DNA of 64,000 bases from Podospora bellae-mahoneyi (lineage: Eukaryota; Ascomycota; Sordariomycetes; Sordariales; Podosporaceae): positions 3,348,001 to 3,412,000 of the forward strand of contig NC_085886.1 of NCBI RefSeq assembly GCF_035222275.1, read 5' to 3'. A program made the position numbers and the translations under genes. This document shows positions 35,290 through 46,108 of the stretch, piece by piece. Under the pieces are notes generated by a model. The model was not told the DNA's origin and searched no databases. It saw only the letters and a program-made list of their open reading frames with translations. Position 1 is the stretch's first letter. Each line of letters starts with the position of its first letter.

Positions 35290-36698
35290 TCAAGAAGAGT
35301 ATTGCACTTCCAATCCCAAGCTTCGGAACGGCTCGCCTAACCTTTGCAAATCCACACCAGTACCGAGGCTGAAGATCAGTGATTTGGCCCGACCCTCCCA
35401 GACCAAGCCCAGATCGAGATTGGAACTGATACGGGCCTTGAACACGCCCAGGTATTCCTCTTTACCCTCTGTTGGTTTCTTGGCAATCTTGACGGGATCG
35501 GGGTCGGGTTCAGGGTCGTCTAGCCGCCATTCCATCTTCGCCTGGAAACTTCTCTCCTTTTTGCTCGGAAGTTCGGGCTGGTCGGATTCAAGATCAAGGC
35601 TGGGCTCGGCACCAAGCAGGAAACCGGCTGGTCGTCGGTTACTCCATAGCTCTAAGCCGACAGCCCAATCGCTCTCGTAGCTATACGCGTTAAATTCCAT
35701 CCGTGTCGCCATGGCAAGAAAGTCCTTCGCCAGCACGGCATATGTGGTGTTGATGTTTCCCATGAGCGGGTTGATAGTAAGTGTCGCTGTGAGCGGCGTC
35801 CCTTTGTGCGTGGGTAGAGTTGCGAAACGTGCACCCAAGGACATGCCTCCAGACTTGTTCAAGGTCCCATAGTACATTTCTCCTCCAGCGCTGAAACGGC
35901 CATAAATTCGTTCCTTCTCCGTGGATTCTGGACTGCCCGTCCCATTTTGGGAACCCATCACAGCTACGGAAGCATCCCCACCGAAATTATACAGTCCTCT
36001 CAGGCCAAGAAGCCCTCCGTCGGTCGAGTAAAGCCCCTCGACTCCGTATTTCCCCCGGTCGTATTGAACGACGCTCAGCATTGTACCTCCGTTCCGCAAA
36101 GATTGTTCACTGACAGCCGATATCTGAACCTGCAGCGCCGGACTGAACCGCTTGATTACCATGGCCTCAAGCAGCGACTGTGGGAGATACAGCCGACCAT
36201 ACAACAGCGAGCTCTTGTCCTTATTCGGGACTTGACCCATATCCGCAACAGCAGGTACCTGGGGGATTGTCCCTATCTGAGGACCAGTTTCCCACGACCA
36301 TGGTGTTCCTCCTCGTGAGCCGAGCTGATGCAGCCCGCGATAGGATCTCATAAGAGCCCCTAGCGGTATTTTGTCGGACTGGGCAGGAGCGGCAGCCAGG
36401 GGGACCGAGCTGTGGAGGTATGATATCGAGCCGTCGACGACACCTACATTGCAGAGTTGATAGCTGGTTGCGAAGTGTGGCGTGGCAAGGGAAGAAAGAC
36501 TCAAGCGAATTCCTCGAGGCAGCGGGAAGTCAATCAGTTCTGTCGAACACGCATTGTCAGCTACGAAACCAGTGAGAGGGGCATGGCATAAACATGTGTA
36601 CCTCTTGCTGTCACGTTCAAGTCCTTGTAGGAGTTATCCTCGCTCCATCCTGTAGCACCGTAGAAGGCATTTCTGACATACTGCATAAACTCCCGCAT
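35290..36698 (-). CDS. MDM10: Mitochondrial distribution and morphology protein 10
   Basis: Outer-membrane beta-barrel of mitochondria: anchor of the ERMES ER-mitochondria tether and part of the SAM complex. 448 residues; exons are 36698-36602 and 36539-35290, with a 62 bp phase-1 intron. It starts MREFMQYVRNAFYGATGWSE, followed by ELIDFPLPRGIRLSLSSLATPHFA, the conserved N-terminal signature of fungal Mdm10. The body has alternating hydrophobic/polar beta strands with Gly/aromatic pairs (YGVEGLYSTDGGLLGLRGLY, GGMSLGARFATLP) and ends in a barrel-closing strand (SLGLEVQYSS). A charged Asp/Pro/Lys loop at ~350-385 is the usual variable insertion. No presequence is present, as expected for an outer-membrane barrel. 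Confidence 0.95.
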
Positions 36699-37157
36699 CG
36701 TCGTGCGGACGGGAATACAGTCCCTCCTCAATGCAGACCTGCAAACGGGTTTTGCTTCTTCCTTGTCATTGACAAATTTCGCGGGAAATAGGGAAGTTGT
36801 CTTCGGATGTTACAAAAGTGTCGGACGCCACGGTCAAGTAAAGCCAAGGTTTTGAGGCCGGGCCCATTGAATGTTTTGTGCTCCAATCATGTACTGCATG
36901 GGCTGGCATGGGGAGCTTGACCCCACCATCCCGTCATCAGTGCAAGGGTCCCCCTCCGCAACCTCACAACCTGGGGAGACACTCCATTTGCATAAAGTGC
37001 GAAATGGCCTTGTGTATTGAGGTGTCCAAGGCGCTTCAAAGCTCCTGGCTCTATGGAACTACTACCCAAGTCTCGACCAAACATCACCCACCAAATTCCG
37101 CCACCCGACTCCAGGTCCCGTAACTCTCCCTGCACTTGATCTCTTCTACTCTCTAAC
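36699..37157. other. Intergenic region between MDM10 start and SCD1 stop
   Basis: 459 bp holding the MDM10 promoter and the SCD1 3' UTR. No further feature was recognised. Confidence 0.45.
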
Positions 37158-37795
37158 TCAGTGCTCACCAAAGTTGTCGCGACCACTTGCAAACACCTTG
37201 TCAAAGTCATACTCGAACCACCGGATGTTGGGGTTCAGCCCGGCAAACTTCCACACGCCATTGACCTTCTTGTAGTAGTGAGTGTTGTGGCTGTGGGCGT
37301 GGCCCTTGACCTCCACCTTGGACAGGGACGAGTCTGTGTAGACTTGGTGCGGCACGCGGAGCTGATGGTAGCCAATAATCTCGTCGTCGGACACTTTCTC
37401 CCACTTGCTGGCACCGCCAATGAAGTGCTGCGTGCGCAGAAGGGGGTTGCCCAACACTGACTTGTCCGAAATCATGCTGATGAACTCCTCGGCCGGCATG
37501 GCCTCCCAGATCTTGTCGAGGAACGACCGGTAGTCAATCTACGTCTTCAGTATCAGCCATCTTGCCCTGTCTGACTAGGCAGTTCTTCGTTGTGGATAGC
37601 CCATCAACATACCCGCAGGGTGGGAGCAATGCATCTTCGCAGACGGTCCCAGTCCTTGGAGTCGTAGCTGTCAGCCCACTCAAACGCAGCCTCAGTCACA
37701 CCGAGGTAATCTATAAAACTTGATTAGACAGCTTTCCAGAGTGATGGTTAGGACATACCCTCAAAGGTGATCTGCTGCTTCTTCTGTTGGGCCAT
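37158..37795 (-). CDS. SCD1: Scytalone dehydratase (DHN-melanin biosynthesis)
   Basis: Dehydrates scytalone to 1,3,8-trihydroxynaphthalene and vermelone to 1,8-DHN, a cofactor-free step of melanin synthesis. 171 residues (rice-blast enzyme 172). Exons are 37795-37759, 37710-37613 and 37538-37158; introns are 48 and 74 bp. The active-site set aligns with the studied enzyme: Tyr28-Asp29 (its Tyr30/Asp31), Tyr48 (Tyr50), His83 (His85), His109 (His110), Ser128 (Ser129) and Asn130 (Asn131). The SNTF2-like cone fold is supported by [24 protein letters not shown] and [14 protein letters not shown]. The C-terminal [12 protein letters not shown] tail is the lid over the pocket. No other melanin gene (polyketide synthase, naphthol reductase) is in the window, so it is not clustered here. 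The enzyme is the target of carpropamid-type fungicides. Confidence 0.95.
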
Positions 37796-38425
37796 GTTTG
37801 CGAAATCGGCTGTTTATTCTGTGTCGACCCTCGTGTTCATCAAGTTTGACCAAACCATCCATTCGACCTGGGACTTTCCTAGGCTTATGTACCCCCGCGG
37901 AAGCCGTCTAAGAATTACCAGCGCTGTGAATGAATTGGCCAATAATGCAAACAACAGAGCCGAAATCCCCAAGGCGGAGTCCGGATGTTGGTGGGGATGT
38001 GCGGACGGGATGTGGACTCAGCACCGTCGGACGGCGGGCTCGTGCCTCCTTGTTCTTCAAAAGGCTGGAAAGGAAACCCTTACCGACCAGTACCCCCAGT
38101 CAAAGACTGGTATGACAGTTTCACGGATGGACCATTTCCCCTCTGACTAGCCGATGAACCGACTTTCCGGAACGAATTGCTGGCCAACGTCAAGCCAACT
38201 GTCAAGTCTAGAACGCGAACTACTGGAAACCGGATGAAGCATGCCTCATGACCGCGCCGCCCGATATCTGGGCCCGGTCCTGAATTACCCTCGCTTGATG
38301 ACCGACATGCCGAGGCCTTTTGGACAACTCCGCCCTGGCCCCGTCTCTCAGAATTCAGTCTGTTCAACAGTTTCTAGTCACAACGGTATACCAGCATTGC
38401 CATCTAACAGCCTTCAACCTAGCCT
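37796..38425. other. Intergenic region, SCD1 promoter
   Basis: 630 bp upstream of SCD1, ending at the DUF2293 gene stop. No clear TATA or other site was identified. Confidence 0.45.
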
Positions 38426-39517
38426 TCAAGACTTCCCACTCCAGCCACTGTCATCGCTCTCATAGTCAATGTCGCTTGTGTCTTCATCGACAGAGAAAAC
38501 AGCCAAAGCTTCCTCGTCGTCGTTATCAACGATGAAGACCTTAATGGGGTCGTCTTCCAAAACATCGCCATCCTCGTCGCCATCCTCGTCCGAAGAGATT
38601 TCTATAACCTCGACTCCATCGTTTGCTTCCGCGCTGGACTTTTCCAAGGACTGTCTCGTCATTCGCCGTGTAACGCGCACCCTGTCTGGTGAAATCGCCA
38701 TAACACCGCCCCTCGCCTTCCTTTCCAGGAACCGGGTGTATCTCCCCCTCCGCTTCTTTTGCTTCCTTCCTGGTGGCTCGGTCGCACTCTGGTCTAGTGG
38801 CGAGGCTGTTTCCGGAGCAGTGACCTGTATCCTCTTTGTTATGACTGGGCGATGTAGCCTCTTCTTCCCCGTATCTGGTGCTGCTCCAGTCGGCCTATCC
38901 CTACTCACCGTTTTGCCCCTTGCGCTATTTACCCTCTTTCGGAAGAGGCTTCTCGTGGCAGCCCCCCACTCCCTTGCGACCTCATTGACTCTCTCCCAAA
39001 CCCTTTGCCTGGCCTCCTCCCTGTTCACGCCTTCTCTCAACAACATTTCGTAGTCTGTGTGAACATGCCTGATATGTGCTCGCACGGCCAGCATGACCTT
39101 GTCCTCCAACTCTCCTATCTTTGTGCTCCTACCTACCCTCCCGCTTCTCTTCTTGACGGCATGCTTGACGATGACCGGGATCGACGCTTTTGGTGTCTTG
39201 GGGAATAATTTGAGGATGATAGCCTCGAACTTATCCTCGATCAGCGCGTCCCGCTTCTGTACCGCCTGGGCTCGCTTAGGTGCGGTTTCGTGATAAGAGG
39301 AGAGCACTTGGCGGTAAATGCGATCTGGACAGTGAATTCCGAGGGTTCGATTGCGCTTATCAACAACGACATACAAAGGTTGTTTGGCGGCATGGGTAAG
39401 TAACCGGCAGTTTTTTGTAATGTAGATGTTGCCTTTTGGGACGTGGCGATACCCAGGTGGAACAGGGGTAAAGTGTAAAACTTTCGGCTCGTGGGCGCTC
39501 CTTGAGGGAGAAGGCAT
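38426..39517 (-). CDS. DUF2293-domain protein with acidic C-terminus and SUMO-interaction-like motifs
   Basis: 363-residue single-exon protein of a fungal family of unknown function. The start is Met at 39517 (MPSPSRS), because the frame upstream reads Trp/Cys-rich sequence typical of non-coding DNA. Residues ~17-75 (PPGYRHVPKGNIYITKNC, LYVVVDKRNRTLGIHCP) and ~90-180 form the DUF2293 region; diagnostic are LFPKTPKASIPVIVKHAVKK, SGRVGRS and AVRAHIRHVHTDYE. A basic linker follows (KRLHRPVITKR, RKQKKRRGRYTRFLERK), suggesting nuclear location or nucleic-acid contact. The last ~75 residues are acidic and hold three hydrophobic-then-acidic stretches (VEVIEISSDEDGD, PIKVFIVDNDDEE, ALAVFSVDED) that resemble SUMO-interaction motifs. 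Function is not known; the nuclear and SUMO links are inferences. Confidence 0.85.
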   Translation of the reverse strand: MPSPSRSAHEPKVLHFTPVPPGYRHVPKGNIYITKNCRLLTHAAKQPLYVVVDKRNRTLGIHCPDRIYRQVLSSYHETAPKRAQAVQKRDALIEDKFEAIILKLFPKTPKASIPVIVKHAVKKRSGRVGRSTKIGELEDKVMLAVRAHIRHVHTDYEMLLREGVNREEARQRVWERVNEVAREWGAATRSLFRKRVNSARGKTVSRDRPTGAAPDTGKKRLHRPVITKRIQVTAPETASPLDQSATEPPGRKQKKRRGRYTRFLERKARGGVMAISPDRVRVTRRMTRQSLEKSSAEANDGVEVIEISSDEDGDEDGDVLEDDPIKVFIVDNDDEEALAVFSVDEDTSDIDYESDDSGWSGKS

Positions 39518-42246
39518 CGTCGCTTGCGTCAAGACACTGAGAAAGCTAGGAAAACGAACAGACAAATTCCTAAATGGGCCCGTTGAGGGCAGCCGAATCC
39601 GAGGCCCGGGGCTTGCTGGCAGGCGAAAACGGGGCGGTTTCTTCCCAAAATGCAATGAGCGAAAGGCAGCAACCAACTTATTATAAGTGAAAGGAGGTGA
39701 CCTGTGAAGTTTACTATAGCAGGCCAGAAAGGCATTGACACATAGATATCCTTGAAAAGAAAAAAGGGAAACCCAGTTATAGGGCTGCAGTCGCTCTTTG
39801 TTGATGTTGGACGCCGTTCTCTCATTGGCTTTGTTGATTTGCAGTCTGCTCCACGCCAAGGACGCACAGACCATTGCATCCAAATCTGTTTCCAGTTGGC
39901 AGCGTGGCAGCCAGCAACAACCTTTCATGCTCTCTTGCAACCTCAAACAGACTTAAGAAAAGAATAGGGGCCCCACGATTTGCCTGAACAAATTCCTGGC
40001 CACAGGACTCAACCCAAAATTTAGAAGCTCCACTCCCCTTGTTTCCCAACGCTATGCCACAGGCTGAGACGTTGGAATGATCAATCCACAAGCACTGGCG
40101 ATGACCCCACCGTAATGAAGAACAAGACTTTCAGGCACATAACGTATGCCTGTGACAGGATGAAGTTTGAGGAAGAACAAGAGTGAAAGGGGCGAGAGAT
40201 TGGCCGGGAAAATGGTTTCAATCATATAACCTGCGCACCTGCCCTGCCTCTCTTATTAACCATGATACTTCTCTCCAGTATGCTGGACTGCACGTGCCCC
40301 ACAAACTGTTGTTGGTGTTGAGGCTGAAATTAAGCTTTTATAATGGTGAGGGTCACAGCGGCTCTTCCCGCATTCTTGAGTTGCACCAAAAATATTGTGC
40401 TGCGACCGTCTCAACCATCAGCAGCAGCCATGATGAACCATAAAATGCGGTGGTTGATTCCAATGACAGAGATAAGCCACAAGATTTGAATAGTACCTAT
40501 TAAGTATATCACGGTGGGGAATTGTTTGGTACTTCGTACCCGTAGTGGAGCATGAAGCCGAACTCCTATCCTTGTCCCTTGTTGAATGCCAAGACATCGC
40601 CCTGTCTTTGCTTCAAGCCACCATCACAGAGACCTCCGTGAAGTCGAAAACAGCACATGGCATAGATGGCCAACTGAGAATGGAAGTTGTTTGAGATCAT
40701 GTTAAGTTTAAACTGAATTTGCTTAAAATTACAGAGACTTTTCCCCTCATCCTGTCTGTTTCACTGCATCCAAGCGGAAGCAGAACGCTCCTTCTGCGGA
40801 GTACTCGCTAGTCGGAATGCCCAGCTCCATCCCAGTGCCATCAAAAAGAACGCATCGCTTACAGAACCGGTATATCAAAGCAGAGTTATTCCTTTGCGTT
40901 ACAAATCTACAATTCTGGATCATCACCTCGGGTCGTAGACAGAATTTCTCGATTTTAACTTGGTTCAAGAACATTGCCTCTTTTACTTTCTGCGCACGGC
41001 TAACTCGGCTTCTTTGCAGGATTGTATCGTCCGCTTCTATCAAACCCATCTTCTTCCAGCCCAGACTTCAACCCCATAGCAACGCAAGAACTCTATCTCA
41101 CAATATCTGGGATAGTACGTTGGCTTTGGGTTGAATAGAAGCACCTTCGTCGGACCGTTACAAATTGACCGAGATTGCGCTCGTCTCATTTTACCCGCAT
41201 GAGAGCGTCGCCAGCTCGTCAGCTTTCATTTCCCACTCATTGGTTGTGTATATCACACGATTATATGAAATGGCCGATTTTCATCGGCGGAGCACAAGAC
41301 ATAAGATGGTTGCCATCTCACTTTTCTTCCCAATCGCTCTACATCTTTCGCCACGTGCGTGGGAGCGTCCAGATATTGCCATCAATTTGGATCTGCTCCT
41401 CAGCTCTGTAACCTCGATTATTACCGTCAGGAACAGCCGTTGGGCGGGTGGTTTATTCGGGCTGCACCTTCAGGCACGGAGTCGCTTTAGGCTATAATCC
41501 GTCCGATTCCTGCCCCGGGCTAATATCTGTCATCGCGCAATCTTTTGGAACTAGAATCGAGGCCTTGGTGGTTCTTTCGAGTGCGATAACGGGTTGGTGG
41601 TCCTCTTAATTCCCCCATTAACCCGACTCGAGACCGGGGTATCATCGCCAAGTACGATGAACCCGCAAACCGCACCAACCACCAGCCTCCCAAGCCTTGC
41701 TGCGGTTGCATTTGGAGGTCTTCGGTATATTGTTATCCCCTCACACACAATCTGGTACCCGGCTCTTGGCGGGCCCTTGCTGGGTCTGGGGAAAAGGAGT
41801 GACTGGTCAGACCCAGCATAAGTACATATACATCGAAGTTGTGCTTTAGGCTAACTGTGCCGCCACAGCTAACATCACACCCGGTACTCTCGGTGGTATT
41901 GCGCCGATCTCTTATCCGCATTCCTGGAGTTTGGGCAATCCTCCCGTCGTCTCCGTCCTGCAGGCTGCTAGTGGTAATCCCGGGACCATGATGCCGAGTC
42001 TCCATGTCCACGAGCCCGCCAACGTGGTGGATCGGAATAGAACTCGGCTCCTTTGCTACTCAGTTCCCTGAAAGGACACTCTACGGTAGCGGGACTCTAT
42101 GATCGCATCATACCCCTTGCATGTGCGGGGTTTATAAATGTATATCAAGGGCTGGTGCCATACGTTGGCCCTCGTTCAAGCTTGATATCTGTTCGAATCG
42201 AATAAAAGCTTTTCATCAGAGCAGGCGGCGCAGTCCGAAGCTGAAA
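39518..42246. other. Large intergenic region, few signals
   Basis: 2.7 kb upstream of both the DUF2293 gene and the AA7 oxidase. One minus-strand frame of 100 codons (40747-41049) has fairly natural residue composition, but no homology, splice partners or promoter was recognised. The remainder looks non-coding. A TATA element for the AA7 oxidase is at about 42131. Confidence 0.4.
42131..42138 (+). promoter_or_regulatory. TATA-like box of the AA7 oxidase gene
   Basis: TTTATAAA about 110 bp upstream of the start codon at 42247, a usual distance for fungal inducible secreted-enzyme genes. Confidence 0.5.
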
Positions 42247-43880
42247 ATGCATCTCTCGTTTGCTACATCGATCACCTTGGTGAGCTTCGCTGCTGCCAAC
42301 CCCCTATCGAACCGCTTGGCCAAGCGAGCAGCTATCGATGATTGTCTGCGAACTGCCAATGTGCCTGTTGACGCACCCAACTCGAACGACTGGAGGGCCG
42401 ATTCCAACCCCTTCAACCAAAGACTCAAATATACACCAGTTGCCATCGCAGTCCCGACCACGGTTGCGCAGGTGCAGGCTGCTGTTTCATGTGCTGCCAA
42501 GGTTAAGGTCAAGGTCAACCCCAAGTCTGGTGGACATAGCTATGCATCCTTTGGGCTTGGTGGTGAAGATGGCCACTTCGTGGTGCAGCTGGATCGTATG
42601 AACGCTGTCACGTATGACTCGGCAACGGAGATCGCAACCGTCCAAGCCGGTGCTCGTCTTGGCCGCGTCGCGACAGCTCTCTATAACAACGGCAAAAGAG
42701 CGTTCAGTCACGGGACATGTCCAGGGTATGTTGCCAATACATCCGCGTTCTGGCATGGTTAGAGTCAGTTACTCTCCTTTCTATTTGACTACTAACCGTT
42801 TTCGTTAACTTTAGTGTTGGGGTTGCTGGGCACTCTCTGCATGGAGGTTTTGGATTCAGCTCTCACACCTACGGCTTGGCCGTCGACGCCATTGTTGGAG
42901 CAACCGTGGTGCTCGCGGACTCCAGCGTGGTCGAAACATCCCAAACTGAAAATCCTCACATCTTCTGGGCGCTGCGTGGTGCGGGGTCCAATTTTGGAAT
43001 CGTGACGAGTCTCAAGTTCAAAACATTTGCCGCCCCTTCGCAGGTGACGGTTTTTGCCATCAACTTGCCATGGACTAATGCGAGTGCTATTGTACAAGGC
43101 TGGTCCACCATTCAAGACTGGCTCAAGGCCGAGATGCCCAAGGAGATGAACGGTCGTATCCTTGGAAACCGCATGCAGACACAGATCCAGGGCCTTTACC
43201 ACGGTACCCAGGCTCAACTCCAGACGGCGATTCAACCCCTTCTCACCAAGCTCAATGCACAGATCTCTCAGCAGCAGCAGTATGATTGGATGGGTGCATT
43301 CTCCTACTACACCTATGGTCAGCAGGTGGATGTTTCGCGTCCTTACAACTTGGTGCGTTCGAAGGACTCCAACCCATGACCACAAGACTAACCGTCATCT
43401 CAGGTCGAGACATTCTACAGCAAGAGTCTAGTCACGCCCGCCTTACCCAGTAATGTACTGCAAAACGTTGCCAACTACTGGATCCAAAAAGCCATGTCCA
43501 ACAATCGTAACTGGTTCATCATCATCGATCTATATGGCGGTGCCAACTCGGCCATCACAAAGGTGGCCAGCAATGCAACGGCCTATGCGTTCCGCGACCC
43601 CAACAATCACCTCTTTCTTTACGAGTTTTACGACCGTGTAAACTTCGGCTCCTACCCATCAAATGGGTTTGAATTCCTAGACGGCTGGGTCAAGAGTTTC
43701 ACCGATGGTCTCACCACAGACCAATGGGGAATGTACATCAACTACGCCGACCCGACTATGAATCGAACCATGGCGCAGGATGTCTACTACAGAAAGAACC
43801 TGCCGAAGCTTAGAGCGCTCAAGACAGAGCTTGATCCCACCGAGCTCTTTGACTACCCACAGGCTATTCAGCCCGTTTGA
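42247..43880 (+). CDS. Secreted FAD-linked oligosaccharide oxidase (AA7, GOOX/berberine-bridge-like)
   Basis: Predicted 497-residue secreted flavoenzyme oxidising the reducing end of oligosaccharides to lactones with release of H2O2. Exons are 42247-42725, 42815-43352 and 43404-43880; introns are 89 and 51 bp. Signal peptide is residues 1-~18, with a likely Kex2 site at KR (26-27). Two covalent FAD attachment residues are present: His97 in SGGHSY and Cys158 in HGTCPGVGVAGH; the intron falls inside the latter motif. The FAD_binding_4 domain spans ~60-235. The BBE C-terminal segment is seen as INYADPTMNRTMAQDVYYRKNLPKLRALKTELDP. Length and bicovalent flavin site fit glucooligosaccharide oxidases, but related family members act on phenolics or alkaloids, so the substrate is inferred. 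It is 159 bp from the convergent nucleoside hydrolase stop. Confidence 0.93.
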
Positions 43881-44039
43881 TTGTGGACGATCAGGGCTTG
43901 TGGCACAATGAAACGAGGGTCTTTGATCTGCACGGGGTATTTAGATATTTGTACAAGAAAGCTGAACAGGAATCATACCAGAGAAAGCTGGCACCAAGCG
44001 AAAGAAGCAGAGTATCAACCCTTGTTTTATCCGGAATAG

Positions 44040-45336
44040 TCAAAGCTTTTGTCGAGTGAGTACTTGGTCTCTCTTTGTAGACCATGCTGCCTGAAGCAGT
44101 CTCCTGTCCACTTCAACACCGGCCTCGTGTTCAGACACCTTGAGTCTCAAAAAGCGCTGACCAGTGACCCCCTTGTCATAAACCCACTTGTTTGATCCAT
44201 TTTGTTCAACGTGATTGTATCCATACTCTACTCCGAATTCAAAGAGATCACCCAACCCCTCCATTGCATACAGCACCGTCAGAGGATCGAAGGACGGACG
44301 GGCTGTGGTGTACCCGTAATAGACATACGCAGCCTTGACCGGGTCATCCCGCGGGCCTTCGTTGATCAGACGAAGGCCAGACGTTACATTTTGCCCTATC
44401 TCGAACCCGGAAAAGGTGATTGGGCTGCCCTTCCAAGTATTGACAACATGAGCGGTGATAGATGGGTTGCTCTGGCAATGTTCGTTAGCATGCTTGCCTC
44501 TGCTTGCCTCAGGCTACCTGCACTGGCAGGGGTAGGGGACAGATGAAAAGACCACGTGGCTTTGGTAACTCACGCCCCAGAAGTTGTATTCGTAGCCGGA
44601 GGGATATTCACCACCCATGATTACCAGCTCCGAGACTTTGGCGGCGATAAGATCGGGACCTGAAAGCGGTGAATAGATATCTGATGAGGAATTAAGAAGC
44701 CCAGACAACTGTGTTCAACAGCACCATGATAGTTAGCATCTGAACAAGGAAGCATGGCAGAAGCTAGAAGTAGACCGGTAGGGGAGGCAAATATATCATA
44801 CATTATCAAAGAATCCAATGGAAGTGATAGTGACGCTTTGATCAGGGGCTTCGCAGAGGATTTTTCGATACAGCGCGACTGGATCCCAAGCATCCTCGGC
44901 ATGGCCCCAGGGCAACGGACCTCCAGACCAGTGATAAGCCACTTTGCTTGTGTATTCGCCTAATTCAAAAAACCAAGAGTCGAAGAACGTGACATTGCTC
45001 AGTGGACGCAGGATCCCGATGGGAGTATTACTGCCATAATGGGCCAGAATGGCAGATGCTGCCAGGGCCGAGTAGGTGGAGGGGAAATTGATATTGACGG
45101 CGAGAAGGTTGGCGGAAGATGATGTTGCTGCGAGCAGCAGGGCTCCGGCGTCGCTGAAGGCGGGCATTGCGCAATGAATCAGGAGAGAATAAGGCACAAT
45201 TTTGAGGCAGATCGACTCACTCAACATCACTGAATAGATCAGTGTCTATGATGAGGCGTTTTGCTGTCGTTGGAGAGGCGGCGTGTGCTTGTATTATGCC
45301 GGCGAAAGCCAGGAAAAAAACAAGGCGATGCATCAT
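44040..45336 (-). CDS. Secreted inosine/uridine-preferring nucleoside hydrolase
   Basis: 344-residue hydrolase cleaving ribonucleosides into base and ribose, for extracellular purine/pyrimidine salvage. Exons are 45336-45221, 45153-44802, 44708-44574 and 44471-44040; introns are 67, 93 and 102 bp in phases 2, 0 and 0. A signal peptide spans 1-~20 (MMHRLVFFLAFAGIIQAHA). The Ca2+-binding Asp signature is DTDLFSDVDDAGALLLA (31-47), two residues longer than the protozoal DTDxxxDD form but known in fungal secreted members. Other landmarks are AVNINFPSTYSALAASAIL, VTITSIGFFDNLSGLL, the SELVIMGGEYPSG loop (residues ~180-190), NFWGSNPSITAHVVNTW, and DPLTVLYAMEGL near the C-terminus, which carries the conserved late Asp. 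The first splice joins GTT GA and C GAC inside the Asp signature. Confidence 0.9.
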
Positions 45337-46108
45337 GATGTTCGATGTTGTTGTATGATGTCGTGAGGTTGTTGGCAAATGATGTTTAAGAGTGACATCA
45401 AGGTCTTGGCTTGTTATGTTGGTGTAGGGTGTTACTCATGGCCAATGGCATGGTGGGTACCCTTCCGCCTACCATATTCTGTCACGGACACACGAGGCTT
45501 GCACAGTACACTCAAGGTGGCACGAAAGCAGTTGGCGGAAAACATACCGGCTGGCACCCTGGATACAGGTATATATATATATATATATACAAACAAACTT
45601 GGGTTCGGCGCGGGGCAGAGGTGGCTGCCCAAAACGAGATCCCTTCCAGTGACATTGAACCCCTGAAACTCCCTTTTCCTTTGTCACGTAACGCATTGGT
45701 TGATTGTACTTGACTTATCCTTGTAGCGTCGTGCTCCAAGAGAACGCCAGTCAACAATGCTTGCCCAAGAAAGTTAACTAAGGCAATTCGAAGCCAGTGA
45801 TGCACAATTGGTTAAAGTTTACGGTTCCCAATGGCACCTATGACATACAGAGTTGCCCCCTCACTTCTCATATATCAGAGAGCCCCAATGACTCCAAAGA
45901 GAGGGAGTAGATCGTAATCGGAGGCCATGAACAACTCTGCTACGTCAAATGAACCTTGTGGAGTAGGCAGCGCCAACTGCACCAGAGGCTTTGCAACGAA
46001 CCCCCTTCCCGCCGCCCCCAAACGCCATCTATGCTATTCTATGGTCTATACAATTCGATTCCCACTTTCCGGCCACCCGTATCTACCGCCCTGTTCTCGG
46101 ACTTTGGT
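45337..46108. other. Intergenic region with a (TA)n microsatellite
   Basis: 772 bp between the nucleoside hydrolase start and the FAD1 stop, containing a TA dinucleotide run at 45570-45589. No gene was seen. Confidence 0.5.
45570..45589. repeat. (TA)10 microsatellite
   Basis: Uninterrupted TA run of 20 bases, about 235 bp upstream of the nucleoside hydrolase start. Confidence 0.9.

Noticed and set aside
39518-39946. 143-residue N-terminal extension of the DUF2293 protein
   Set aside because: Trp/Cys-rich and not protein-like. The family begins close to Met at 39517.
40747-41049. 100-codon minus-strand frame in the AA7 oxidase upstream region
   Set aside because: Composition is plausible, but no family, neighbouring exons or promoter could be seen. 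Not strong enough to call.
37158-43880. A melanin or secondary-metabolite gene cluster around SCD1
   Set aside because: The neighbours (MDM10, DUF2293, an oligosaccharide oxidase) are not pathway enzymes, and no polyketide synthase, reductase or pathway regulator is present.
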